A stretch of DNA of 64,000 bases from NCBI GenBank assembly GCA_025769875.1, contig JAGFNK010000199.1, positions 23,995 through 87,994 of the forward strand. The letters run 5' to 3'. Positions within the stretch are counted from its first letter, which is position 1; every line of letters begins with the position of its first letter. This document shows positions 10,501 through 22,729 of this stretch, in pieces. The DNA comes from Russula earlei (Eukaryota > Basidiomycota > Agaricomycetes > Russulales > Russulaceae). Both the position numbers and the translations under genes were made by a program. The notes under the pieces are model-generated. The model worked only from the letters and a program-made list of their open reading frames with translations. It searched no databases and was not told the DNA's origin.

Positions 10501-13224
10501 CCTTCGTGTTCACTGAGCACCCTGCCGAAGACTTCACGCTACATTGCTGGCTCATTCTTCAATGATACCACTGGCATGTTCAAAACTCGCGCAAATGAGA
10601 ACGCAACTACATCAAATGGCGACGCGCAGCCTACTACGTCAACTCTTCAAGCTGCCATGACCGCAGGCCAAAAGACTCAGTGGCTCATGCTATGCAGACC
10701 GCAGGGGGTTGTAGAGGTCGGTAACCGGTCACGTGATACAACCTAACCCTGATCAACCGTTAACGCTCTTTAGATCTGGACCCTCCCCAAGTTGACTTTG
10801 GCATTCTCAACAACCGCGATTGCATCCCTTCAGACCGTCTTGGTTGACTCATTTGATCCGCCAGCCCTATCTCTTCCCCAAGATCCCTCTCGCAAACCGC
10901 AGGATCTCGACATCGAACAGATTCTGATCTCTCCGATAGGAGAGACAGAACCTTGGCCATACTTGCTGGCATGTCTGTGTTTGATACCAATCGGTCATCG
11001 TATTCAAGAGGTTTTAATTTCAGGTATTTCTGCGATGCGGTCAACTCGCCATTTATCAAGCCCTCCCCGCCGAGCCCAGCTCGGAGCCGATACCGCCGTC
11101 GCGGACCAACACACTCGCCGTCAAGTTTACCAAAATGCTTTCGAGCGCATTCGAGCTTCAGCATCCTGAAGAACAGGAAACTTCCGCGCTTGCCGAACAC
11201 CGGCGTATCTCGCGGCAATTAATTCCATTTACCACATCGCCAACGCCTGACAAGACACTATCCGGCGTGTTCTTGACGGGAGAGAATCCTTCCTGGATTG
11301 TGCAAACTGATAAATCGTGTGTCAAGGCCATTCCCTCAGGGCATGCTGTCGTCCACGCGTTCACTGCGACTTCCCTTTGGGGTTGGAAGGGTGACTTCCT
11401 GTTGTATTCTGATGAGGTAGGTCAGATGAGCGACTCGGCCGTCGTGTCTCATCGAGACCATTTCGTCAGGGACCGACGCTGCTTGAGTGGATGCCAGATG
11501 TCAACCTAGATATGGGTATGCCGTCGCGACATATTCGTCAGGGGCGGCCCTACACAAGTGTTGTGTTCGAACCGACTAGTGGCTTATTGGTTGCCGCTTC
11601 ACTCACACAGGCTCAATTCTCATCGTTCGACGAGGAAGGGAATGAGATGTGGGCTCCGGACGGTGATTTCTATCCTATCTTTACAGTGTTCTTGAAATAC
11701 TGAGGCAACCTTTGAGCTTCCAACGTTTCGTATCCAATAAGCGAATGCTCAGCGCTTGAGTTGTTCAGCCCTGATTTCGTTGCAATCGATGGGTATGACA
11801 TCTTGTTCTTGGCGTTATTTTCGCCATCCTGAGCCACTATCTAGATACGAGTTTGCATCGAACGAGTTTGTAAACTCTCTCGCATGCGTCTCCCTGGAAA
11901 CCTTGAGTACCGAGTCGGGACACAAAGACTTCATCGCCGTTGGTACTACAATCAATCGCGGTGAAGACTTGGCCGTCAAAGGCGCTGTACGCTTCTGTTC
12001 CTTTGAACATTCTTGCTCTTCTCACAACTGTAAACAGACGTACGTGTTCGAGATCGTTGAAGTTGTGCCCGAACCTGCGTCGGACATGAAACGCAGCTTC
12101 AAGCTCCGTTTGCGCTGCCGGGACGAAGCAAAGGGTCCAGTAACTGCCGTGTGCGGCATAGATGGATATCTTGTATCATCCATGGGCCAGAAGGTGAGCA
12201 GATGCCTCGAATCAATCGATCGCTTCCCATATCGTTGTTATAGATCTTTGTGCGTGCATTTGACCTCGATGAGCGTTTGGTTGGCGTGGCGTTCCTTGAC
12301 GTTGGCGTCTATGTAACGACGTTGCGTGCATTAAAAAATTTGTTGATTATCGGTGACGCTGTGAAGAGTGTCTGGTTCGTTGCATTCCAAGTGCGCTCCT
12401 TCCAACTTCAAGCCTCAAAGAACGTTTGCTAACTGACTTATTGTGATACAGGAAGATCCATATAAACTCGTCGTTTTGGCGAAGGACCCTCACAAGGTCT
12501 GCGTAACCGCTGCCGACTTTTTCTTCGCCGACGAGCAACTGTCCATCGTCACGTGTGACGAAGAAGGCGCTATCCGGATGTACAAGTATGATTCAGAGAG
12601 TAAGTTGCGAATATCCTCCCTCTCTACGCGCCTCCCTTACTGATATCTCTTCTCTTCAAGGTCCCGAGTCGAACAACGGACAAACGCTACTGTGCCGAAC
12701 GGAGTTCCATGGCCAGTCAGACTATCGCTCCTCAGTGACAATAGCACGCAGGATGAAAGGAGAGGACATGGTTGCGCCTCAAGCCAAGTTGATATGTGGT
12801 AGGAGGCTCAGTCACGGGTTCTTCCCTTGGACCGTACCTGACCACCCAAAGGGCACCCTGACGGCTCGCTGACCGCGCTTGTCCCTGTCGACGAAGCGAC
12901 ATTCAAGCGCCTGCATCTCCTTCAGGGTCAGCTTACACGGAACGTCCAGCATACTGCGGGACTGAACCCTCGCGCCTTACGGTATGCCTCGCTCCTTCCG
13001 CCTGCCGTATCCTTTGCTAGACTAGGCTGATCATCTCCGGCTTCCGCAGCATCGTACGCAATGACAGCGTTTCAAAGCCTCTGTCGCACGGCGTCCTCGA
13101 CGGCCGTTTACTTACGTCATTCGAGAATCTGCCCCTGACACGGCAGAGCGAGATCACCCGACAGATAGGGACGGAACGGACTACGGTGCTGCACGACTTG
13201 AATGAGCTTGGCGGGTCATGGTAG
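7597..13224 (+). CDS. CFT1: Cleavage/polyadenylation factor CFT1 (CPSF160)
   Basis: Large RNA-binding scaffold of the nuclear cleavage and polyadenylation factor, homologous to human CPSF1/CPSF160 and yeast Cft1. It works in pre-mRNA 3'-end cleavage and poly(A) addition. The ATG at 7597 opens MLALHQEILPPSGVEFA, matching the family's N-terminus. The chain ends at TAG 13222-13224 after EITRQIGTERTTVLHDL, which matches the family's C-terminus. I traced about 22 short introns, for example 7930-8052, 8218-8269, 8351-8405, 8756-8811, 9423-9474, 9627-9695, 10034-10094 and 10231-10293. Landmarks include KGDITITTR, VLEP|DGTERQIIKDMEG, LREDDTIGLFIGEPERGKIRRKDMSPMGEK and SECSALELFSPD. The protein is roughly 1,400 residues, the usual size, built from WD40-like beta-propellers. 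One junction near 10970-11030 I could not resolve with a canonical donor. Family identity is very secure; individual exon edges are less so. Confidence 0.95.
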
Positions 13225-13754
13225 CCGCAGCTCTGTTGAGTTTCTCTCACTCACCTTATACTTCATATTGTCGTACGATAGCCCACAAAATCTAAACAGT
13301 GGCCGTGATAAGACGTGGCCCCGAGTGCCTCGTGGTGATAACGCGAAGCGCTGTCCTCATCAACTCCTCCCTGTGGTACCACTGGGATTCACTCGGGTTC
13401 ACGCAATCACCTACCTGGCATTCTGGAAGGATTGGACATGTGGTGGTCATACACAACGAATGATTTTAAATGTACTAACGATTAGTGGTTAGCCTATACA
13501 TGTATACAAATGGATTAGATGAGATCGCGTACAGACAATAGCGTGAGCGCATAATAAGCTCGTCCCTGAACGCACCTGACTTGCATAACGAAGTAAATTT
13601 AGATGAAGGAACAATAGTGGCGGGAAAAATGGAAAACCAGAACTCTAGAACTCGTTTTTTGTGTTTTTGTAATCAAAAGACGATGCCGATGGATATGTGC
13701 TCCTTTTTTTTTGCTTACCGATCCTCGAAGATTTCTTCTCTCTCATGTCTCGTC
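13225..13754. other. Convergent intergenic region
   Basis: This 530-bp stretch lies between the 3' ends of CFT1 (+) and the F-box gene (-). It must hold both 3' UTRs. It is locally AT-rich around 13470-13700 and I see no gene in it. Confidence 0.5.
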
Positions 13755-15173
13755 TTACGCGAATGGGAAAGGCGCATACTGTACATGCACAGGGCGACCG
13801 GACTTCTCGCGGGCATCGACAAACTCCTGCACGGGTGCGGACTTTCGGCAGCATTCGAACTCGAGGTCGCACAGCTCCGGCAATACCTCCGTGACCAGGT
13901 GCTCGGCGATCCTTTGCAGCGCGGGCGCGACGTGCGGCCCCAGTTCCCCGGATATTCCCAGCCACTTTACGGAGGCAAACGAGCGGAAAAGCTCCACCCA
14001 CACGCTGGAGTCCATGTCGTCTTGCCAATCGAGCCGCAGGTAATCCGCGCGGATGTAGAGACGTTCCACTCCCGACAGACGGGAACATTGGCCACATATC
14101 TGGGCCATGGACGAGATCTGCCAGTCCAGCCCTCCGCACGGGATCCGCAGCGAGAGAAAATATCCGACGGGGGCCGTGGCACCCGGCTGATCGAGGGTGA
14201 CCGAGACGCCGCTTCCGAACGAGGATTCTATTTCCGCCACCTTGGCCGATCCGAGTGCATCTATACGATTGATGAATTCGGAAAGGTGTCGTATTTCGAA
14301 GATTATCTGATTGAAGAGGGTGATGTTGACGTGGCTGAGCAAAGGAGCGTGGATTCCTGCAACGAGTTTCTCGAGGTATTCGCTGGCACCCCGGAAATTA
14401 AAGCGGATGAGGGCGGGGAGGACGAGACGCCTTTGTGGTAGTATTCGTTCATGGAATTTATCATGGCGAAGAGTTGGGGAATGAAATTCGATGCAGAGCA
14501 CCCTGAGTCTGGGCAAGGCCGAGAGGCATGTGGCAATTGCATGTGGAGAAATATAGCTAGCGTCTGGTACCTCCAAAAGTCGAAGAGAAGTTAGGTCTCG
14601 TGTTGACCGAAGAAGAGTCGACAGTCCGGGAAATGAGATACCAATCAGAGACAAATCTTTTAGCCGAGGCGCATGTTCACCCAAAAACCCATTAGGAAGG
14701 CTCGGGGCCCCTTTGTCCGACCATAGCGAAAGAATTGTCAGGTCCGGAAATGATCTTTCCATCAACGTGGCCACATCCCCCAAGATCGAGCTCGTGATAG
14801 CAAGCTGAATCCCCCGTACGCGATCTGGATGCTCTAACGCAGCAACGACATTCTTCACGTCTTCGAGAGCTGGTGGCCTGAATTCTAAGGCGGCCGAGTA
14901 CTTTACGACAATAGGTAAGGGTGGCCAGCAACTCAGGGACTTCCTCACAGGACTTCCGTGTGTGCATAAAAGGCACAACTCTAGACGACGAGGTGACGCA
15001 AACACGATATGTCGCCACTTGCGGCAGACATGCACTAGCGTAGTCCATTTCCAAGTGTTGTCCGAGAGGCACTTGGAGGTGTGTCGGTAAGAATCAAATA
15101 TCTCCAAGAGGACATCATCAGGGAGGGTCGTTAGGGCTACATGCTTGTCTGATACCGGGAGCAGATGAGACAT
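13755..15173 (-). CDS. F-box/leucine-rich repeat-type protein
   Basis: A single exon of 472 residues with an ATG at 15171-15173. Residues about 14-65 form an F-box: LTTLPDDVLLEIFDSYRH, then WKWTTLVHVCRKWRHIVFASP, LELCL. This is the pattern of the large Agaricomycete F-box family. The remainder has leucine-rich repeat character, with segments such as LTILSLWSD, LKDLSLIGISF, LTSLRLLEVPD and LRVLCIEF at roughly regular spacing. F-box proteins dock substrates on Skp1-Cullin1 ubiquitin ligases; the target here cannot be inferred. No membrane segment or signal peptide is visible. This family is expanded and fast-evolving in mushroom-forming fungi, so a one-to-one orthologue is not expected. Confidence 0.88.
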   Translation of the reverse strand: MSHLLPVSDKHVALTTLPDDVLLEIFDSYRHTSKCLSDNTWKWTTLVHVCRKWRHIVFASPRRLELCLLCTHGSPVRKSLSCWPPLPIVVKYSAALEFRPPALEDVKNVVAALEHPDRVRGIQLAITSSILGDVATLMERSFPDLTILSLWSDKGAPSLPNGFLGEHAPRLKDLSLIGISFPGLSTLLRSTRDLTSLRLLEVPDASYISPHAIATCLSALPRLRVLCIEFHSPTLRHDKFHERILPQRRLVLPALIRFNFRGASEYLEKLVAGIHAPLLSHVNITLFNQIIFEIRHLSEFINRIDALGSAKVAEIESSFGSGVSVTLDQPGATAPVGYFLSLRIPCGGLDWQISSMAQICGQCSRLSGVERLYIRADYLRLDWQDDMDSSVWVELFRSFASVKWLGISGELGPHVAPALQRIAEHLVTEVLPELCDLEFECCRKSAPVQEFVDAREKSGRPVHVQYAPFPFA

Positions 15174-17420
15174 TTGAGAGGTGCAGCGTCCAAGACCAGG
15201 ACCTACTTCGAGTGCGTTGCGCTTTTACGCGCTGACGCTCAACTGATTCTCTTCGAATGGTCTGTCTCCTCATTAACATCGAGGAGTTTTCAGGTAATGA
15301 ATGGCTGGCCATATAATGCATGGTTACTAGTGAGAATTGCTCAGTAAGGGCGTTTGGGGGCATGGCTAGTTGGGCAAAGAGCGATAACATGCAGTTGAGA
15401 ATCGGAAATTGGACGAGATTGGACGAGAGGTCTAGGCAACGTGATCTGAAGACTGTGGGACCACGGACCCAAGGACGAGGCGATGATGTTGGCAAATCCA
15501 CTCCAAGGCTGCCTGCGCCAATGTTATCAAGTTCCGCCGATGATTTGGACCTCGTGGACCATACTAGATTCGGGGCCAGCGTGCCATTGGCAAAGACAAT
15601 GAATGTGCCTAAAAATAAAAATCATAACCACGATGCAAGTCCATGACAAACATGAGCATGAGGCACATCTCGCACAGCATGCGGAGTTGCCATGCTCACA
15701 CCAACGCCAGTTGATGTCACAGCCGAGCCGAAATGCGTCGTACGGGCACGTCCATTGCCGGCGTCGGCGGTCTATTGATCGGCCTAGTCCCTGACCCTTT
15801 GGCTCGAAGCTGTCGATTGGTCACTGTAAGTGCACCGTTTGGTGATCCGGTTTGTGTTTCGAACACGGTACGCACACGAGAAGCGCCTTTCGGGCCATTG
15901 GAGAATTCATAACGCACTGAGACAACAGGTCTGAGGTAGGTCACTTGGGACGCAGAAACGGTGTGGGGTCTGATGAAAGGTTGTGGTGTAGAGTGGTCAT
16001 GTCTTGAGGTTGGTTTGGACTGGCGTGAGTGTCTAGTAACCCAGCCCAAGAAACTCTCCCGTTCTTGTAGGGGTAGCAAATCGACCAGTGAATCTGACTG
16101 GGCCTATCGTAGTTCGCATCGCAGTGGCGGTAGGTTTAAGGGCTCTGTCACAAAATATCGTGAGCAATGGCTGTTGGTGTGCTGCACCCGGGCTAGATGA
16201 CAACACGTTCTTTCAGGATGACGAGTAGCAATTGGGAGGGAATGGTGGTCAGTCAAACTATCGAACCACAGTGACAACTGAGCGTCACGGTACGTCCTTA
16301 ATACGCGTCGTTTAGCCATACCCATCGACCCCAAACTTTCCGTTCTCGAATCAATGATCCTTTTACAATTACTGAATCCTGTCCATGGGGTCACCCGGCC
16401 TACGAATGGGAAAAAATAAATGCTCTCATGTTAAAAGTTTAACTCTTTAAAAGAGTCTGGACTCGAGAGTGACATTTTGATGAATAACGACTTATAGGGC
16501 ATTAATTATTATTATTATTATTATTATCATTATGCATATCCATCGTGTTTCTACCAATCCAATCAACAATAATTTCTCTCTCTTCTCTCCCAGCATCAAG
16601 AGAATGTCATCCTAAACATCCAGAAAATGAAGATGAGGGCGAGGAAATTTTCTTGACTACCTAGACTCACATAAATTGTCTTATCCGACAGATGACAACA
16701 TTCAATGTCCATGTTCAGTTCTCGTCTCGTCTCTCACCTTTATTTCCAATCGGAACAAAGTGTTTCACATCTGGCCATGACAGAAAAAAAATCGCGCGTT
16801 CTTGGTCCGACGGAACGTTCAACTGTCGATCCCAAACACGTTCCTTCAATCTGCCGAACCGCTTGAAACTCGTCGAAGCAGTCTTGAACGGTGCCTGGTC
16901 GATAGCTGCGCTCCGGGTCATCAATCTTCGTCGGAGGTTGTTGCGATGTAGGGGAGAGTTCGACCAGCCCGTCGTGCCTCGGAGAGCTAGTCACCGGTCG
17001 TTCGATCCGATGTTCGTATTCTTCTTCGATAATTTGGACATCGAAGGACACACATATGTCATTTCCCCGCACTCTGTTTTCGGCGACCAAATGGCAATGG
17101 CATTTACGAGGGCGGAAGACGCGCAAGGTTCTCTCAAACAGAGACGGCAACCTTGTTGCCCTGAGAAGCTGAGGGGGTCACCAGAATGGAAAAAGTGGTA
17201 TCAACCTTTGGCCTGCCGTTTTTAATGAGAGCGATCCTGAGGATGCAAATGACCAAACGTATGATCAACACAGGTGTGTGTGATGAGGATCGATCACATT
17301 CAACGAGGTGGCGGTGTAGAGTTCTCTAACTCCGTCAACGACTTGCACGTCATATTACTGCTGTGACTACTTTGACGAATTAGAATTACAAGACATGGTC
17401 CAATTTATTCCCCATCCCGC
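15174..17420. other. Gene-poor stretch with AT-rich core
   Basis: No gene is supported. The middle (about 16400-16700) is AT-rich and contains an ATT microsatellite. A 136-residue minus-strand frame at 16740-17150 and an overlapping plus-strand frame at 16692-17225 show no domain; one is necessarily a shadow of the other. Part of 15174-15600 should contain the promoter of the F-box gene, and part of 17226-17420 the 3' UTR of SEC31. Confidence 0.45.
16505..16532. repeat. (ATT)n microsatellite
   Basis: About eight ATT triplets in a row, followed by an imperfect ATC/ATT continuation, within an AT-rich gene-free stretch. Confidence 0.85.
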
Positions 17421-20400
17421 CTACAGACGCATAATAAGTTGTTTCACCCCAGACATCCAGAAGGTAATATCATCTCCGCTCGAGCGCGTGAGTATGTCGA
17501 CGTGGATGGCAAGCGCGAGCTCGCGATCGCGGCTTGCCATTGCTGCACTGCATTCAGCGCAATTCCCACCGCAAATCCGTAAACGCGTGACGCACCTTTT
17601 GTGAGTTCACCTAGCTGCACAACCAACGGTTCTGACAACGTCTCACAGTTCAACGCGTCAAATAGGGGGTTTATCCGGCGATCCAGGTCGTCAATTAAGC
17701 GACGCTGAGAGGTCTATAATTTTTTTCTATATCAGAAGAGATAAATCATGAATAGTTAGCGATGACACGAACGGGGGTCGTCTGTTTGATCAGATCGAGT
17801 TGTTGACTGATGACATTGTAAATAGGTCTCAGCGAGTCGGGTATGTGCGTCCGGTCACCAGGAGCTATGGACGTTCCTCAGCCACATATTATCCATAATC
17901 ACGTAAGACTTACGGTACTTAGGGGGAGGAGGTCCTTGGATAACAGTACGGGGCGGAGGCGCAGCAGGTTGACCTCCTCCTGGGGGCGGGGGAACACGGG
18001 CCGGGCCGGCAGGGGGCGGCGCGTGACCCGGATGCGGCTGTTGCTGGTGCGGTGATGCCACCCGTCCTCCGTAAGGACCTGCAACTGGAGGCGGGACCTG
18101 ACGGGCTTGTGGGGGTGGCAGCGGGACGCCCGCACCAGGGGGAGGAGTGGCATGCGAGTACGGGTTAGGCGGCGGTGGGGCGGGGAGCACGTGCCCACGC
18201 TGTGGAGGCGGAACATACTGCCCTGGAGGGGGCTGTCGAGGACGCGGCTGCTGCCCCGCAGGAGGGATTGGATTTTGTGGATGCGCTAATGGAGGGGCTG
18301 CGCCTGGACCAGCGGGTGGGTACGGTCCCGGTGCGAGGGGTAAATGCGGAGGTGGAACCGGGATGCGACCGTGCGCGGGGGCCGGAGGGGGACGCGACTG
18401 CACACTGCCAGGGCGAGGCGGCGGAGGGGTCGCGACTGGAGACTGACCGCGAGTGAAAAACGGCTGATTAGACGCGGAACCTTGAGCTGGCGCGGCATTT
18501 GGGAACGGCGACGTGATAGCCGCGGGCTTATGCACGGACCCGCTTGGTGTGCGTCGCTCGGTCACAGCTGGCGCATCGTTCCAGCCGCCATTCTCGCGAC
18601 GCTTGGGAGGCGGTGCGGTGGGCGGAGGAGTAGCCTTTGGGGCACCAAAGGGCGGGGCAGGCGGGGGCCCAATTTGACCGCCATGCTGTTGCGGCGGGGG
18701 TTGGCCGTAAGGATTTCCCGAGGGATACGCGATGGGTGCAGTTGGCTGATACGGCTGGGATGGCTGGAGGGACTGCACGGGCACGTACGGACTACCTGAA
18801 GCCGGAGATATATTGGTCGGTGCATATGAGTTATACGTCGGCGCCGGAGGAGCAGCCGCAGGTCCGGGTGCCTGCTGTTGGATAGCAGGAGCATACGGAT
18901 TCAGATTATATGAGTAGGCGGATGTAGATGTAGGAACCGCTGGTGGAACTGCAGGGGCTGTGGGAGCCGCAGCGGCGGCCACATGAACGTGAGATGATGA
19001 TGCGACTGGGGTTTCCGAGATCCCGGCGGCGATGAGAAGACGCTCCCTTCCGGCCGCCAGTTCGAATTGCGCACCCGGTGCACCTTTGTAACCCGGCGGC
19101 GTAAGCTTAAGGAACGCAACAGCGTGCTTGACGAGACCCTGAGTGGCAAGGAAGTCTGCGTACTCGAAGTAACGGTCATATAGCGCTGACAGTTTGTACG
19201 TCCTGGCAGCCGCGTCCGAGCTCACAGACTCTGCCCGGTCCAGGTCCTTGTCCACATACGATGCGGCGGCACGAAACACCGTGACCTTTTCGATGAAAGT
19301 TTGGAGGGCATGCACATGTGCGGTGTAGCGCGAAATACCCGGAACTGTCTCATCAGCCAAAAATCGTTTCTCTTCCTCGGTCAGTTCTTCGATCCAAATA
19401 TTGATTAGCCGCTCTAGGCGGCCGGCGGCGAGGTAGGCCAACGTTGCATTTTTCCTTAGTTCTGACGATTCGACAGCGTTTTCTGAGCGGGCAATGGTAC
19501 CTTCGAACTCCAATCGGGCACCGAGCTGCTCCGCGAGCCCGCTAAACTCATCCGCACGTGCGAAGGTGCACAAGACAACAAAGATCTCCTGCCAATCTTG
19601 TAAGTCCGCATTCTGCACAATGTCAGCCAGGTCATTTGTGACGACAGATTGAAAAAGCCGCAGGTATGGGAGCGCGACGGTGCGTGTTTCGAAGTAGGCT
19701 TTCTGGGTACGCGCGAGCAGCTCGGGCCCACCTTTGACTGCTAGTAGAATTGCGTCGGCGAAGCGCTCCACGGAGAGACACAGAGATACAGCGCTTTCGA
19801 AGTCACCAACAACAAGTGCTTTGGTCACTAGACGGTCTGTCTCGCTTTCATCTGCCGGGTAGATGTGGAATGTATTACTCTTGAGAGTGTCCGACGCAGC
19901 AGATGAAGGACGAGAGCCTATGGTGGCAGCAACCGATGAGTCGATACCATAGTTGGTGTGTGGGACAACTGGACCAGCTTGATTTGTGGATCGAGTGAGC
20001 CCCATAGTACTGAAGAAATCCACTGCGGCATCTAGCTGTGGTGTACCCGCCGGGCCATCATCACCGAACAGACTGGGGGCAGTAGTTGTAGACTCGGCAT
20101 CTGGGAGCGGGGTAACGATCGATGTGTCCGAGGTGGCACCTGCGCTGACCTCAGAAGGGGTCGCATCTAGTAAGTCCTCGGCACTGGCACTAGGACTTCT
20201 CTCGGGCTCTGCGAACGAGACAACGGGTCCATGCGGCTTTAGATCACCAAGATCGTCTTCGGAAGGTGATTTCACAACTGGGAGGGGAGTACTCTCCTCA
20301 GCCGCAGACCTAAGCTTCGCGATGGCCTCTGCAACACGTCCAGCAATTTCAGCTTTGGAGAAGCCAAGGAGTGTCACAAGTTCGTCCCGCGAATCTGCGT

Positions 20401-22148
20401 GGAACAAGCTCAGTAGAGCTTTCCATCCACTGACACACTCTGCTGCTGTAGCTTCAGCCTCTGCAGTGCGCTCAATGGCGACCGCTGAGAGGTCTTGAGC
20501 GTCGACCGCTTGGCGCAAGCGCTCGGCACGAGCGACGATATTGTCTTCGGTAGCTAGCCGGCGGATGTGCACAACGCCGCTCTGATGGCGACCTTCCTTG
20601 CTCCCTAAATTCGACACAGACACAAGCTGCCCGGAGTAGCCGAACGACACCGAAGCCGGGCGACATAGCCATTTCGGAGGTTGCTTCAGTGTGAACGAAG
20701 CTTGATTAGTCCGGGCAAAGCTTGGGTTGTCAAAAACGTCAGCACCATCTGGCTGAGGGGTCGCAGCGCCAAACTCATTCTGAGAAACGTCGTTTGTCGA
20801 TTGGATGGAGTGGAGACCAATAGTTCCATCAAAAAACGCGGTAGCCAGCAAGTCAGGATTGCGGGGACACCATTGCACTTGGAAAGCCCAGTTATCAGCT
20901 GAGGGGAGCTAAAATGCTTAAGATTAACAGCCGCATTACTTCAACATGATAACGTTGAGTACTTCGCCAATGATCTCGGACGTTTGTGGGTTCCAGCAAA
21001 GTGCACGATTATCTTTGCCACTTGACAGAAGAAGATCTGCATCTTGTTTACACCACGAGAGCGAAAGCACGCCTTTCTCGTGACCTGTGAGTATCTGGTA
21101 CCGTTGATAAGCTAAGGATTGATAACATAAACAGTAAAGCGCACCTTTTCTGGTGCCCTCGCGTTACGCAAATCCCAGACCATGATGATAGGGGAGGCAT
21201 CATCCTCTGAGGAAGTGACTAATCGTGTCGGCTATGTGACCATTATTATTCAGTGCAAGGGAGGTGAATCGACCCTTTACGAACGTTATCTGGGTGCCAT
21301 CCCACGTCACTCATTCCGCGACGTCCGCTGCCTGTCTGACTGCCGCCGGTACCACCGTACGCTAACGCAACGACCTCTCGCTTGCCTCGAAGGTCCCAAA
21401 CAACGGTGTACCCGGTACCGCTAGAGGTCGCTAATACATGGGGTACTTGGTTGTTCCACGCGAGGGCGCTGATTTCGTCGAGTTTTGAGCTTCGGGTGCC
21501 GGGAGAATACGGTTTACCAGGATCTTTAAGATCCCAGATGCAGACCTGAGCGAGATAAGGGTTTGGGATCAAGTTACAAGGAAGGATGTACCTCTCCGTT
21601 GATAGCTCCCGATGCAAATAAAGTAGTTTGGATGGGATTGAAATCCAACCCACGAACGGGTCCAGTGTGTGTGCCATTCTTGAGAATGAGAGCCTCGGAG
21701 GGGCTGGAGTGATAAGTCAATTTTGACGGCGTAAAGATGGGACGTTCAAAGACATACTTTACATGGGACACGATTTTCGACGGATCCCAGATACCGAGCT
21801 CTCCGTTTTCCATACCAGCAGCGATCACACCTTCAGGGCGACTGCCATCTGCTTTTCCCCAGGCAATGCGATTGAACCTATCAAGAGGAACGATCTACCT
21901 TGCAGAGGACGGAAAGAACGTTAAGCCCACCTTGAGCTATTCGAGACTGAGCCTCGCGGGCCTTTTTGACCTTGACCACCTAGGTCATACTCCTGCTTTT
22001 TGAGAAAGTCGGGAGCCCATATTTCCAGTTGAGAATCGTTGGAGAAGGACTCGTCGAGGGCACCGGCGACTGTGCCTGTTGCCAGCAAGGGGGCTGAGAG
22101 AGGAGACCACGCAAAAGTGGACGTTCGGTGGATCTCCTTGAGTTTCAT
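17421..22148 (-). CDS. SEC31: COPII outer coat subunit SEC31
   Basis: Sec31 forms, with Sec13, the outer cage of COPII vesicles leaving the endoplasmic reticulum. The minus-strand ATG at 22148 opens [16 protein letters not shown], typical of the family. Several small 5' exons (about 22148-20900) encode the N-terminal WD40 propeller, with readable pieces [28 protein letters not shown] and [19 protein letters not shown] long exon (20878 to about 17900) then carries the alpha-solenoid (ancestral coatomer element) and a very Pro/Gln-rich disordered linker, the expected Sec23/Sar1-activating region. The C-terminus is in small exons beyond the long frame: a segment reading [20 protein letters not shown] (about 17790-17850), another with [19 protein letters not shown] (about 17610-17690), and a last exon ending [12 protein letters not shown] before the stop at 17421. 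Stopping at 17855 would lose this conserved tail. Total length is about 1,300 residues, normal for Sec31. Confidence 0.94.
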
Positions 22149-22729
22149 GATAGACAGTTGATGATAGGATAGAAAGCGACTTGGCGGTGCTCCGACGTGT
22201 CACGCTCGACCCTGAGTCAGGTCACGTCATTCCTACCTTATATGGCAGGTCATTAGAGATGCGCACGTGAGTCGTGACGATCGCGTGACAAGGTCGCGTC
22301 TAAATACCCAAATTGGAACTCATCGCATACTGCTTGAGCCTCAACCTCCGTCTTCACAAGCGCTAAACTTTATCTTCTCTACGTTCCATGGCCCTCACGA
22401 TGACTTTGATATATCTCAGGAAAACGCCGAAGCCTGCTGTGATCCATCTGCCAGCTTCTTCCTCCCAAAAAGAGAAAATGAAGAGCTCGAACACAGCAAG
22501 AACGTGCTGATGCCCAGCCACACACCTATGACTTTTGCGTATCAATCCCCCCACGTTCACTTTCACACAATACGGCCAATTTTGGGTTTGGGCCTTTCTT
22601 CGAACGTCCTCGCTCTGCGTTTCTCCGTCCTCTATATCCTCCTCGTCCCTTACCCCTCACTCATTTAAAGCACGGCCAACACTATGGTGAGAATCGCCAC
22701 TCTTTCAATCGTCCCCCATCCTTCTCCAT
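22149..22729. promoter_or_regulatory. Divergent promoter region, SEC31 / UbiA gene
   Basis: About 580 bp separate the SEC31 start (-) from the prenyltransferase start (+). Pyrimidine-rich stretches (about 22590-22680) precede the plus-strand gene. An ATG at 22684 is followed at once by a GTGAGA donor-like sequence, so an alternative first exon could lie here. Confidence 0.4.

Noticed and set aside
16692..17225. 177-residue plus-strand frame and its 136-residue minus-strand counterpart
   Set aside because: Mutually overlapping, no recognisable motif, located in an AT-rich gene-free stretch.
17843..18800. Several Gly/Arg-rich plus-strand frames
   Set aside because: They lie opposite the Pro/Gln-rich linker of SEC31 and reflect its composition.
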